A DNA stretch of 64,000 bases from Paraconexibacter antarcticus (GTDB taxonomy: Bacteria > Actinomycetota > Thermoleophilia > Solirubrobacterales > Solirubrobacteraceae). The DNA is taken from NCBI RefSeq assembly GCF_024220175.1, contig NZ_CP098502.1, forward strand, positions 124,001 to 188,000, written 5' to 3'. Below the pieces are notes generated by a model, which worked only from the letters and a program-made list of their open reading frames with translations, did not search any database and was not told the DNA's origin. Of the stretch, positions 34,048-42,206 are shown one piece after another; the first letter of the stretch is position 1, and each line of letters opens with the position of its first letter. The translations under genes and the position numbers were made by a program.

Positions 34048-35007
34048 ATGTTCCGCTCGCTCGTCCTGGCCTCCGCGACCGCCGCACTCGTCGCCGTCGC
34101 GCCCTCGTCCGCGCTCGCCGCCTCGCCGCCCGGGGTCAGCACCGGCGGCGCGTCGAAGGTGACGAGCACCTCCGCGCACGTGAGCGGCGCGATCAACCCC
34201 CGTGGCCAGGGGACGACCTACAGCTTCCAGTACGGCACCACGACGAATTACGGCGGGTCCACGCCGGTCGCGTCCGCAGGCGCCGGGACGAAGGCCATCA
34301 CGGTCGGCGCCGACCTCGGCGGCCTGCAGGGCGCGAAGACCTACCACTACCGCCTCGTGGCCAGCAGCCCCGGCGGCGTCGTGTCCGGCTCGGACCGGAC
34401 GTTCAAGACCGACAAGGTCCCGCTGTCCCTGTCGCTCGTCGCGACGCCCGACCCCGTGCGCTACGGCGCGGCGGTGACGCTCGGCGGCACGCTCGCCGGG
34501 ACCGGCGGCGGCGGGCAGACCGTCCAGCTCCAGCTCAACCCGTTCCCGTACACCGGCGGCTTCATGAACGCGGCGATCAGCCCGGTCGTCACGGGTGGCG
34601 CGGGCAACTTCACGATGGTCCTCGCCGGCCTCACCGCGAACGCCCAGGCGCGGGTCGTGACGAAGACCGGCAAGGCGGTCACGTCGCCCACGATCATGCT
34701 CGGCGTCTCGCCCGTCGTCCGCACGGCGGTCAGCACCCGCCACCCGCGCCGCGGCCGCTTCGTCCGGTTCGCGGGCACGGTCTCGCCGTCGTTCGTCCCG
34801 GCCCAGGTCGCCATCCAGCGGCTCAGCAGCAAGGGCGCCTGGATCACGGTCGCCGGAAACGTCACCCGCGCCTACAAGGCCGACCGCTCGCGCTACGCCA
34901 AGAGCGCCCGCGTCCGCAGCGCCGGGACCTACCGCGTCTTCGTCGGCCTCCTGAACTCGCAGTTCGCTGGGGCGGTCGGGCCGAGCATCCGCATCTCGCC
35001 GCGGTAG
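34048..35007 (+). CDS. Secreted protein with fibronectin type III-like domain
   Basis: A 319-residue exported protein. It has a clear signal peptide (MFRSLVLASATAALVAVAPSSALAA, cleavage after ALA), then a fibronectin III-like domain (residues ~28-115) of the type repeated in actinobacterial surface proteins: SAHVSGAINPRGQGTTYSFQYG, YHYRLVASSPGGVVSG, DRTFKT. Two further beta-rich segments follow (LSLVATPDPVRYGAAVTLGG and FVRFAGTVSPSFVPAQVAIQ), which look like Ig-like or bacterial adhesion repeats. No anchor at the C-terminus, so it is probably released or loosely attached. Function unknown. Confidence 0.82.
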   Translation: MFRSLVLASATAALVAVAPSSALAASPPGVSTGGASKVTSTSAHVSGAINPRGQGTTYSFQYGTTTNYGGSTPVASAGAGTKAITVGADLGGLQGAKTYHYRLVASSPGGVVSGSDRTFKTDKVPLSLSLVATPDPVRYGAAVTLGGTLAGTGGGGQTVQLQLNPFPYTGGFMNAAISPVVTGGAGNFTMVLAGLTANAQARVVTKTGKAVTSPTIMLGVSPVVRTAVSTRHPRRGRFVRFAGTVSPSFVPAQVAIQRLSSKGAWITVAGNVTRAYKADRSRYAKSARVRSAGTYRVFVGLLNSQFAGAVGPSIRISPR

Positions 35008-35047
35008 GGGCGGCGGGTCGGTGCGCGCGGCCGGGCTGCGGCCGGAG

Positions 35048-35071
35048 GCGGGCGCCCGGATGGGCGCCCGC
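35048..35071. terminator. Hairpin between a secreted-protein gene and tRNA-Ala
   Basis: Perfect 10-base arms gcgggcgccc and gggcgcccgc with loop ggat. It can serve the plus-strand gene and the facing tRNA. Confidence 0.6.
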
Positions 35072-35083
35072 ACCGGTGCGAGG

Positions 35084-35156
35084 TGGAGCCGGACGGATTC
35101 GAACCGACGGCCCTCCGCTTGCAAAGCGGATGCTCTACCAACTGAGCTACGGCCCC
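35084..35156 (-). tRNA. tRNA-Ala (anticodon UGC)
   Basis: A 73-base cloverleaf on the minus strand. The acceptor is GGGGCCG/CGGCTCC with discriminator A, the D-arm AGCTCAGTTGGTAGAGC, the anticodon stem TCCGC/GCGGA with loop TTTGCAA (anticodon TGC), and the T-loop GGTTCGAATCC. CCA is not encoded. Its first ten bases overlap the 3' end of the nuclease gene upstream on the same strand. Confidence 0.96.
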
Positions 35157-35614
35157 ACGGAGGGCGGAGTGTAGCCCGCGGCGACGCGCGTCGCGGCCGT
35201 GAGGCGCGTGTAGTCCTCTGCCCAGTTGATGCGGACTCGCTGGTTGTTCCGGGGCGCGACGTAGCGGAGAGAGACACCCGCCCGGCCCGCGCCGAGCAAC
35301 GTCGCCGGGATGTAAAAGCAGCGGTCGGTCATCGCGTCCCAGACGGCGAGCCAGTCGATCGTGGCCGCCGTGTACTTCGTCGTGGCCCGGACCCGTCCGT
35401 TGGTCAGCGAGTGCGTGAAACACCTGGCCAGGAGCGCCCGCCCGTCCGATCGCGTGTGCTTCACCTGCACCCGCAGCAGCCGCTCCCCGTCGTCGATTCC
35501 GAGGTCGTAAAGGTGGTCCTCCCCGAACGGCAGCAGGATGCGCCACCCCTGGGTCACGAGGTCGGCGGCGACCTTCAGCTCGGCGAGGTCGCCTTTCTGC
35601 TTGAGGGTCGCCAC
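35147..35614 (-). CDS. PD-(D/E)XK nuclease-like protein overlapping tRNA-Ala
   Basis: A 155-residue protein resembling the small PD-(D/E)XK endonuclease group that includes the group I intron enzyme I-Ssp6803I. Candidate catalytic residues are E12 in QKGDLAELKV, D37 in HLYDLGID, and Q50/K52 in LRVQVKH, a D...QxK variant also seen in that group. The base composition is visibly less GC-rich than neighbours, and the stop codon (35147-35149) lies inside the tRNA-Ala gene directly downstream. I see no intron here. It may be a relic of an insertion at the tRNA. The GTG start at 35614 fits the first helix. Confidence 0.7.
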   Translation of the reverse strand: MATLKQKGDLAELKVAADLVTQGWRILLPFGEDHLYDLGIDDGERLLRVQVKHTRSDGRALLARCFTHSLTNGRVRATTKYTAATIDWLAVWDAMTDRCFYIPATLLGAGRAGVSLRYVAPRNNQRVRINWAEDYTRLTAATRVAAGYTPPSVGP

Positions 35615-35651
35615 GACGTGGGTCAGTCACGAGCCCAGGATGTGTCTCACG

Positions 35652-35657
35652 TAGCAT
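35652..35657 (+). promoter_or_regulatory. -10 hexamer of the second crotonase gene
   Basis: TAGCAT, 7 bases before the ATG. Confidence 0.5.
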
Positions 35658-35664
35658 TCACCGC

Positions 35665-36492
35665 ATGAGCGAGCAGCGCGTCACCGTCACCGTCGCCGAC
35701 CACGTCGCGACCGTCACGATGGTCCGGGGGGAGAAGCACAACGCGCTCGACGCGCACATGTTCACCGGGCTCGTCGACGCGGCGGCGCAGGTCGCGGCCG
35801 ACCCGTCGGTGCGCGTGGTCGTCCTCCACGGCGAGGGCAAGAGCTTCTGCTCGGGGCTCGACGTCGCGAGCTTCATGGGCGGCGACTCGCCGATCACGAT
35901 GGACCAGCTCATGGACCGCGGCGAGCGCGGGCGGTCGAACCTCGCCCAGCAGGCGTGCACCGACTGGATCGACCTGCCGGTGCCGGTCATCGCGGCGATC
36001 CAGGGCAACTGCTTCGGCGGCGGCATGCAGATCGCCCTCGGCGCGGACATCCGCATCGCCGCGCCCGACGCGAAGCTCTCGATCATGGAGATCAAGTGGG
36101 GGCTGATCCCGGACATGGGGATCACGCAGACGCTCCCGCGCCTCATGCCGATCGACCGCGCGAAGGAGCTGACCTACACCGGCCGGCAGGTCAGCGGCGA
36201 GGAGGCGGCGGCGCTGGGGCTCGTCACCCGTACCGCCCCCGACCCGCTCGCGGCGGCGCAGGAGCTCGCGGCGGAGATCGCCGGCAAGTCCCCGTCGGCG
36301 ATTCAGCTCGGCAAGCGCCTCTACGACGCGACGTGGACGACGCAGGACATGGACGCCGCGCTCGTCCTCGAGACCGACCTGCAGCTCGAGCTCATCGGTA
36401 AGCCGAATCAGATGGCCGCGATCACCGCGACGCTGAGCAAGCAGCCGGGCGTCTATGAGGACCCCGCGCGCCCCGAGCCCGCCAACGCGTAG
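35665..36492 (+). CDS. Enoyl-CoA hydratase/isomerase (crotonase) family protein
   Basis: A 275-residue crotonase. VRGEKHNALDAHMF, the oxyanion segment KSFCSGLDV and GNCFGGGMQIALGADIRIA are typical. Of the two hydratase glutamates, the first is missing (GGGMQIAL instead of GGGxE) while a glutamate is kept in LSIMEIKWGLIPD. That combination is common in members that are not classical hydratases. It is preceded by its own promoter and followed by a strong hairpin, so it is probably transcribed alone. Confidence 0.88.
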   Translation: MSEQRVTVTVADHVATVTMVRGEKHNALDAHMFTGLVDAAAQVAADPSVRVVVLHGEGKSFCSGLDVASFMGGDSPITMDQLMDRGERGRSNLAQQACTDWIDLPVPVIAAIQGNCFGGGMQIALGADIRIAAPDAKLSIMEIKWGLIPDMGITQTLPRLMPIDRAKELTYTGRQVSGEEAAALGLVTRTAPDPLAAAQELAAEIAGKSPSAIQLGKRLYDATWTTQDMDAALVLETDLQLELIGKPNQMAAITATLSKQPGVYEDPARPEPANA

Positions 36493-36509
36493 CGCCGCAT
36501 CCGCGCCGG

Positions 36510-36549
36510 ACGTCGATCACCACCCCCTCCGGTGGGGGAGGATCGACGT
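36510..36549 (+). terminator. Two-part hairpin terminator
   Basis: The outer arms acgtcgatc and gatcgacgt and the inner ccccc/ggggg stem lie 18 bases after the crotonase stop. Confidence 0.6.
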
Positions 36550-36591
36550 TCGGCCCGCGGCAACCGCCAGGTAGATGCGCGCGCAACCTTC

Positions 36592-36597
36592 TAGGCT
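36592..36597 (+). promoter_or_regulatory. -10 hexamer of the LLM oxidoreductase gene
   Basis: TAGGCT, 6 bases before the ATG. Confidence 0.55.
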
Positions 36598-36603
36598 GGG
36601 CGT

Positions 36604-37653
36604 ATGACCGCGCTGAGCGTCCTCGACCTCTCCCCGGTGCCGTCGGGCTCGACCGAGTCCCAGGCGCTGCGCAACACGATCGACCTCGCCCGCCATGCCG
36701 ACGCGCTCGGCTACCGGCGCCACTGGCTCGCCGAGCACCACGGCATCCCGAGCGTCGCGTCCTCCTCGCCGGAGGTCCTCATCGGGCACGTGGCGATGGC
36801 GACCGAGCGGATCCGCGTCGGCTCCGGCGGGATCATGCTGCCGAACCACTCGTCGCTGCGGATCGCCGAGGAGTTCAAGGTCCTCGAGGCGCTCCATCCG
36901 GGCCGCATCGACCTCGGGCTCGGCCGGGCGCCCGGCACCGACCAGCTCACGGCCATCGCCATCCGCCGCTCCCGCGAGGCCCTCGCCGCGGACGACTTCC
37001 CCCAGCAGCTCGGCGAGCTGCTCGCCTGGGGCGGCCACGCCGAGTTCCCGAAGGACCACCCCTTCCGCCGCATCCAGGCGATCCCGACCGACGTCCTCCT
37101 GCCGCCGGTCTACCTCCTGGGCTCGAGCGACTACTCCGCGCAGGCCGCGGCGGTCAACGGCCTCGGGTTCGCCTTCGCCGCCCACATCAACCCGGGCGGC
37201 GCGACCGACGCCCTGCGCGGCTACCGCGAGCGCTTCGCGCCGGGCTACGTCGAGCGGCCGCACGCGATCCTCACCGTCGCCGCGATCGTCGGCGAGGACG
37301 ACGCGCACGCCGAGCGCCTCGCGTCCTCCTCGCACCTCTCGATGGTCATGCTCCGCTCCGGCCGCCCGGGGCCGATCCCGACGGTCGAGACCGCGCTCGC
37401 CTACGTCCCGCGCACGGCGCAGGAGGAGCAGATCCTCGCCCAGGCGCGCCGCTCGGTCATCAGCGGCGGCCCGGAGACGGTCCGCGCCCGGCTCGAGGAG
37501 CTCATGGTGAGGACCGGCGCCGACGAGCTCATGGTCACGACGCTCGTCCACGACCACGAGGAGCGCAAGGCGTCCTACACCCGGCTCGCCGAGGCGATGG
37601 ACATCGCCCCGCCCGAGCCCGCGCGGGGCGCCATCGCCGGCGCCGCCGCCTGA
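36604..37653 (+). CDS. LLM class flavin-dependent oxidoreductase
   Basis: A 349-residue luciferase-like monooxygenase of the YhbW/MsnO8 subgroup. The start SVLDLSPVPSGSTESQAL, RRHWLAEHHGIPSVASSSPEVLIGHVA, GSGGIMLPNHSSLRIAEEF and GRIDLGLGRAPGTD are characteristic. It uses FMNH2 (or F420) with oxygen, and the substrate is unknown. The C-terminal region (GGPETVRARLEELMVRTGADELMVTT) is complete. It ends 42 bases before the photolyase-like gene on the same strand and may share its transcript. Confidence 0.92.
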   Translation: MTALSVLDLSPVPSGSTESQALRNTIDLARHADALGYRRHWLAEHHGIPSVASSSPEVLIGHVAMATERIRVGSGGIMLPNHSSLRIAEEFKVLEALHPGRIDLGLGRAPGTDQLTAIAIRRSREALAADDFPQQLGELLAWGGHAEFPKDHPFRRIQAIPTDVLLPPVYLLGSSDYSAQAAAVNGLGFAFAAHINPGGATDALRGYRERFAPGYVERPHAILTVAAIVGEDDAHAERLASSSHLSMVMLRSGRPGPIPTVETALAYVPRTAQEEQILAQARRSVISGGPETVRARLEELMVRTGADELMVTTLVHDHEERKASYTRLAEAMDIAPPEPARGAIAGAAA

Positions 37654-37695
37654 CGGACCGGTCATCCCGCCGGGCCGCTCGCCCGGACCCCGGAG

Positions 37696-38961
37696 GTGGA
37701 CTCCCGTCGCCTGCCCGACCTCCCGCCCGCCGGTGACCGCGCCGCGACCCGCGCCTGGGTCGCCGCGCACCTCGGCGGGCTCACGGCCGAGGGCCCGGAC
37801 GGGGTGCGCGCATCGCCGCGCTTCGCGGGCGGGCAGGACGCGGCCGATGCCGCGCTCGCGGCCTACGACGTCGCCGGCTACGCCCGCCGCCGCAACGAGG
37901 TCTGGCCGCCCGAGCGCCGCGGCGCGAGCGGCCTCAGCCCGTACATCCGTCACGGGCTGCTGCCGCTGCCGCGCGTCTGGGCGCACGTCGAGGGCGGCCC
38001 GGCGGCGGACGTCCGCAAGTTCCGCGACGAGCTGCTGTGGCAGGAGTACGCGCGGCACCTCTACGCGCGCCTCGGCCCCCGCACCGGCCGCGCGCTGCGC
38101 ACCGAGCCGCCGGGGCGCGGCGGCGACACGGCCTGGCCCGAGCCCTGGCCGCGCGAGATGGCCTGCATGGACCTCACCGTCGGCGAGCTCGAGCGCGACG
38201 GCTGGCTCGTGAACCAGACGCGGATGTGGCTCGCCTCCCAGTGGGTCGTCCGCGCCGGGCACCCGTGGCGGGCGGGCGAGGACCGCTTCTTCACCCACCT
38301 GCTCGACGGCTCCCGCGCCGCGAACCGCCTCGGCTGGCAGTGGACCGTCGGCGCCGCGAGCAAGCCCTACGGCTTCAGCCGGTGGCAGGTCGAGAAGCGC
38401 GCGCCGGGCCTCTGCGACGGCTGCGCGCTGCGCACGCGCTGCCCGATCCAGGCGTGGCCCCCGGAGCGCCGCGGCGCGCCGGCCCACGATCCGCCGGACG
38501 CGCTGCGCGGCGACCCCGACCTTCCGGCCACCGCCGGCCCGGACACCCCGCGACTGGACCACGACCGCGCCCCGGAGCTCGTCTGGCTCACCGCGGAGTC
38601 CCTCGGCCGCGACGACCCGGCGCTCGCCGCGCACCCGGGCCTGCCGGCCCTCTTCGTCTTCGACCGCGCGCGGCTGGCCCGCTGGCGCCTGTCGGGCAAG
38701 CGCCTGACGTTCCTCGCCGAGACGCTCGCGGGGCTCGCCGCCGAACGCCCGCTCGAGGCCTGGCTCGGGGACCCGGGTGAGGTGCTGGAGGGCCGCGCCG
38801 TCGCGGCCACCTTCACGCCCGTCCCCGGCTGGCGGGCGCTCGCCCGGCGCATCGCCCCGGCCGCCGTCCATCCCTGGCCGTGGCTCGTGCCGCCGCACGA
38901 CGGCCGCCTGCAGTCCTACAGCGCCTGGCGGCGGGCCGCGAAGCAGCCCGCCGCCCGCTGA
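37696..38961 (+). CDS. Photolyase-like protein with permuted domains and Fe-S-type cysteines
   Basis: A 421-residue protein of the photolyase/cryptochrome superfamily with its two domains in reverse order. Residues ~40-255 form the FAD-binding helical domain: GLSPYIRHGLLPLPRVW, FRDELLWQEYARHLY, GWLVNQTRMWLASQWV and ANRLGWQWTVGAASKPYGFSR. Residues ~293-410 resemble the alpha/beta antenna domain normally at the N-terminus: ELVWLTAESLGRDDPALAAH, LPALFVFDR and a SGKRLTFLAETLAGL helix. Cysteines C157, C240, C243 and C249 follow the pattern (one Cys, ~80 residues, CxxC, Cys) of Fe-S bacterial photolyases/cryptochromes. It could repair DNA or sense light. Starts at GTG 37696. Confidence 0.8.
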   Translation: MDSRRLPDLPPAGDRAATRAWVAAHLGGLTAEGPDGVRASPRFAGGQDAADAALAAYDVAGYARRRNEVWPPERRGASGLSPYIRHGLLPLPRVWAHVEGGPAADVRKFRDELLWQEYARHLYARLGPRTGRALRTEPPGRGGDTAWPEPWPREMACMDLTVGELERDGWLVNQTRMWLASQWVVRAGHPWRAGEDRFFTHLLDGSRAANRLGWQWTVGAASKPYGFSRWQVEKRAPGLCDGCALRTRCPIQAWPPERRGAPAHDPPDALRGDPDLPATAGPDTPRLDHDRAPELVWLTAESLGRDDPALAAHPGLPALFVFDRARLARWRLSGKRLTFLAETLAGLAAERPLEAWLGDPGEVLEGRAVAATFTPVPGWRALARRIAPAAVHPWPWLVPPHDGRLQSYSAWRRAAKQPAAR

Positions 38962-38968
38962 ACGCCGA

Positions 38969-40090
38969 TCAGGCGGGCGTCGCGGCCGCCGCGAGTAGCT
39001 CCGCCGCGACGCGGTCGCCCGCGTCGTGCGTGCCGCCGAGCAGCCGCTTGGACAGCTGCGCGCGCCGGAAGAACAGCGGCGCGTCGTGCTCCCACGTCGC
39101 GCCGATGCCGCCGTGGACGTTGATGTTCGACCGCACCGCGAAGTCGAGCGCGTGGCCCGCCGCGTTGCGGAAGGCGGACGCCGCGAGCGCGAACTCGTCC
39201 GGCTTGTCCTCGCCGGCCCAGCCCGCGTAGAACTGCAGCGAGCGCGAGTTCTCGAGCTGGCGCAGCACCTCGGTGAGCTCGTGCTTCACCGACTGGTAGG
39301 AGCCGATGGCCCGCCCGAACGTGAAGCGCTCCTTCGCGTACTCGACGCTCATCGCGAGCGTCGTCTGCACGGTCCCGAGCGACTCGCTCGCGATGAGGGC
39401 GTGCGCGAGGTACCACGCCTCCGCGAGGACCGACTCGGGGACGTCGAGGCGGCGCCCGGGGGAGCCGTCGAACGTCACGTGCCCGAGGGCGCGGGTCGCG
39501 TCGTAGCGGACGACGGCCTCGACCGAGGCGGCGCGCGCCTCGACGACGGAGGCCGCGGCCGCGCCCGACTCGTCCACACCGACGACGACGAGCAGGTCGG
39601 CGCCGGGCGCGTCCGGCACCCAGGCGACCGTCCCGGTGACGCTGCCGTCCGCGGCGATGCGCGGCGCGTCGGGGCGGCCGTAGCCGCTCACCGCGTCGAC
39701 CGACCAGCCGGCGTGCGTGTCGCTCGGCGGGCGGGCCGGGACGTACGCGGGGCGCACGTCGCCGGCGGCGACCGCGGCGAGGGACTCGTCCCCGGCCGCG
39801 TCGAGGATCGCGGTCGCGGGCAGCAGCCCGAGCAGCGGCGTGGGCGCGAGCACCTTGCCGCACTCCTCGAGGACGAGCATCGCGTCGAACGCGCCGAGCC
39901 CGGCGCCGCCGTGCTCCTCGTCGATGAGCAGCCCGTTCCAGCCCGCGTCCTTCACGAGCGGCCAGAGGTCCGGCAGCTTCGCCGGGTCCTCGAGGGCCTC
40001 ACGGGCCGCCTCGACCGTCTTGACCCGCGCGAGGGCGCCGGCGGCGGCCTCCCGCAGGAACTCCTGCTCGTCGGAGAGCGCGAGGTTCAT
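38969..40090 (-). CDS. Acyl-CoA dehydrogenase subunit (FadE-like, second of a pair)
   Basis: A 373-residue acyl-CoA dehydrogenase. NLALSDEQEFLREAAAGALA, LLIDEEHGGAGLGAFD, RFTFGRAIGSYQSVKHELTEVL and NVHGGIGATWEHDAPLFFRRA are family motifs. The middle beta-domain is atypical and Ala/Val-rich. Its ATG overlaps the stop of the other dehydrogenase gene (ATGA). Adjacent, unequal FadE pairs in actinobacteria form alpha2beta2 heteromers for bulky (for example steroid side-chain) acyl-CoAs; that role here is inference. It converges with the photolyase-like gene, 7 bases apart. Confidence 0.9.
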   Translation of the reverse strand: MNLALSDEQEFLREAAAGALARVKTVEAAREALEDPAKLPDLWPLVKDAGWNGLLIDEEHGGAGLGAFDAMLVLEECGKVLAPTPLLGLLPATAILDAAGDESLAAVAAGDVRPAYVPARPPSDTHAGWSVDAVSGYGRPDAPRIAADGSVTGTVAWVPDAPGADLLVVVGVDESGAAAASVVEARAASVEAVVRYDATRALGHVTFDGSPGRRLDVPESVLAEAWYLAHALIASESLGTVQTTLAMSVEYAKERFTFGRAIGSYQSVKHELTEVLRQLENSRSLQFYAGWAGEDKPDEFALAASAFRNAAGHALDFAVRSNINVHGGIGATWEHDAPLFFRRAQLSKRLLGGTHDAGDRVAAELLAAAATPA

Positions 40091-41298
40091 GCGATCGCCT
40101 CCTTTTCCTTCGCGCGCAGTTCGGAGAAGGGGATGCCCTTGTCCAGGCGCGGCTCCGGCGGCAGGCCGAGGACCCGCTCGCCGATCGTGTTGCGCAGGAT
40201 GGCCTCGGTCCCGCCGGCCGACTTCAGGCCCGGGAGGAACGAGATCATGTGGTACCACTCGGAGTCCTCGTCGAGCGCGTCCGGGCCGAAGACGTCGGCG
40301 AGCAGCTCGCCCGCGGCGATCGCCGCGTTGACGGTCGTCACCTTCGCGAGGCCGCTCTCGGGGCCGGGGATCTGCCCGCCCGCGAGGGCCGTCAGCGTCC
40401 GGTAACCCTGGAAGCGGACCGCGAGCAGCTCGGTCGAGAGGTCGGCGAGCCGCTGGCGGATGACCGGGTCGGCGCAGGCCGCCGGGTCGGACGAGAGCGC
40501 CCGCGCGAAGCGGTCCGAGCGGTAGCCGAAGCCCTCCGAGCCGAGGCCGATCGTCAACCGCTCGAACATGAGGACGGTCAGGGCGGTGCCCCAGCCGTTG
40601 CCGACGCCGCCGACGACCGCGTCGCCGGGGATCGTCGCGTCGTCGAAGAAGACCTCGTTGAACTCGGCCTCGCCGGTGATCTGGCGCAGCCCGCGGACGG
40701 TGATGCCGGGCGTGTCCATCGGGACGATGAACATCGTCATGCCCTTGTGCTTCGGGACGTCCGCGTCGGTGCGGGCGAGGAGCATGCCGAACGACGCGAA
40801 CTGCGCGTACGTCGTCCACACCTTCTGCCCGGTGAGCGACCACGAGCCGTCGTCGTTGAGCTTCGCGCGGGTCTGGACCGCGGCGAGGTCCGAGCCGGCG
40901 GCGGGCTCGCTGAAGAGCTGGCACCACACCTCGTCGCCGTGGAGCATCGGGCCGAGGTGGCGCGACTTCTGCTCCTCCGTGCCGTGCGCGATGAGGCAGG
41001 GCCCCATCATCCCGAGGCCGATGACGTCGAGGATGCCGGGGACGCCCGCGGCGGCGATCTCCTGGTTGACGATGACCTGCTCGAACGGGCCGAGCCCGCC
41101 GCCGCCGTACTCCTTCGGCCAGGTGACGCCGGCGAGGCCGCCCTCGGCGAGCTGTCGCTGCCACGCGCGGCGGCCGTTGATGTACTCCATGTCGCCGGAG
41201 TCACCGGACGACGGGGGCGCCTGGCCCTTGTGGTCCTGCAGCCATCCGCGCACCTGCTGGCGGAACGCGGCCTGTTCCGGGGTGTCGTTGAGATCCAC
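40087..41298 (-). CDS. Acyl-CoA dehydrogenase (FadE-like, first of a pair)
   Basis: A 403-residue acyl-CoA dehydrogenase. The start DLNDTPEQAAFRQQVRGWL, WPKEYGGGGLGPFEQVIV, the FAD-binding CQLFSEPAAGSDLAAVQT and WTTYAQFASFGMLLART, and the C-terminal SAGGTEAILRNTIGERVLGLP are typical. The last motif occurs in actinobacterial FadE proteins that work in pairs. The GTG at 41298 is chosen; longer starts have non-homologous residues. A TATCAT hexamer (41351-41356, minus strand) could be the promoter, giving a ~45-base leader with a small hairpin (41315-41334). Confidence 0.91.
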   Translation of the reverse strand: MDLNDTPEQAAFRQQVRGWLQDHKGQAPPSSGDSGDMEYINGRRAWQRQLAEGGLAGVTWPKEYGGGGLGPFEQVIVNQEIAAAGVPGILDVIGLGMMGPCLIAHGTEEQKSRHLGPMLHGDEVWCQLFSEPAAGSDLAAVQTRAKLNDDGSWSLTGQKVWTTYAQFASFGMLLARTDADVPKHKGMTMFIVPMDTPGITVRGLRQITGEAEFNEVFFDDATIPGDAVVGGVGNGWGTALTVLMFERLTIGLGSEGFGYRSDRFARALSSDPAACADPVIRQRLADLSTELLAVRFQGYRTLTALAGGQIPGPESGLAKVTTVNAAIAAGELLADVFGPDALDEDSEWYHMISFLPGLKSAGGTEAILRNTIGERVLGLPPEPRLDKGIPFSELRAKEKEAIA

Positions 41299-41410
41299 CT
41301 GTGCTCCTCGATCGGACCGGCGCGAGGGCCGGTCGCTGGGACGTGCGGCGATGATAGACACGCCGGCGTCCCGATGCTGAACCAGCTTCACTTTCGGGCG
41401 CGAACGGCAC

Positions 41411-41428
41411 GCCCCGGCCACCCGGGGC
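41411..41428 (-). terminator. Hairpin after the TauE gene
   Basis: Arms gccccgg and ccggggc with a 4-base loop, 16 bases beyond the TauE stop. Confidence 0.5.
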
Positions 41429-41443
41429 CCGCGCGCGCCCGCC

Positions 41444-42196
41444 TCAGCGCAGCAGCAGGACGATCGCGACGACCGTCCCGTACGAGGCGACGGTGTAGCG
41501 GAGCGCCTGCGGCGCCAGGCGCTTGGCCACGACGACGCCGAGCCGCCCGCCGGCGAGGGACGCGACCGCGACGATGAGGCAGGCCGTCCAGTCGACCGGC
41601 CCGAAGAGCCCGAGCAGGACGGCCGCCGCGATCGACACGAGCAGGCTGAGGACGCCCTTCAGCGCGTTGAGCCGCTGCAGGTCCTCCGGGACGAAGACGG
41701 CGAGCAGCGCGAGCAGCATGATGCCGAGCCCGGCGCCGAAGTACCCGCCGTAGACCCCGCCGAGGAAGACGGCGCCGAGCAGCAGCGGGCTCGACTCGTC
41801 GTGCTCCGCGGTCCCGGCGGCCCGGGCCCGCGCGAGCCGCGGCTGCGCGACGAGCAGGCCGCACGCGACGAGGACGAGGAACGGCGCCAGGGCGTCGAAG
41901 GCGCTCGCCGGGGCGACGAGCAGGATCGCGCTGCCCAGCACGGCGCCCGCCATGATCACGGCGCCGTACCGGCGCACGCGCGTGCCCTGACCCGCGAGCT
42001 GCGCCCGGTAGCCGAGCGTCCCCCCGACGTAGCCCGGCGTCACCGCGATGAGGTTCGTCGCGTTCGCGCTCAGCGTCGGGATCCCGATCGCGAGCATCGC
42101 GGGGAACGACACGAGCGACCCGCCGCCCGCGACGCTGTTGATCGCGCCGGCGGCCAGGCCGGCCACGGCCAGGACCAGGGCGTGGAGCGGCGTCAT
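41444..42196 (-). CDS. TauE/SafE (TSUP) family membrane transporter
   Basis: A 250-residue integral membrane protein with about eight hydrophobic helices. The signature start VAGLAAGAINSVAGGGSLVSFPAML and the repeated GVYGGYFGAGLGIMLLALLAVF are hallmarks of the TSUP family, which exports or imports sulfite, sulfoacetate or other organic anions. It is the last gene of a five-gene run, 10 bases after the CoA transferase. The substrate is not predictable from sequence. Confidence 0.92.
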   Translation of the reverse strand: MTPLHALVLAVAGLAAGAINSVAGGGSLVSFPAMLAIGIPTLSANATNLIAVTPGYVGGTLGYRAQLAGQGTRVRRYGAVIMAGAVLGSAILLVAPASAFDALAPFLVLVACGLLVAQPRLARARAAGTAEHDESSPLLLGAVFLGGVYGGYFGAGLGIMLLALLAVFVPEDLQRLNALKGVLSLLVSIAAAVLLGLFGPVDWTACLIVAVASLAGGRLGVVVAKRLAPQALRYTVASYGTVVAIVLLLR

Positions 42197-42206
42197 CGCG
42201 CGGCGG

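Noticed and set aside
35084..35156. Group I intron in tRNA-Ala near the nuclease gene
   Set aside because: The tRNA is an uninterrupted 73-base cloverleaf; no intron core is visible.
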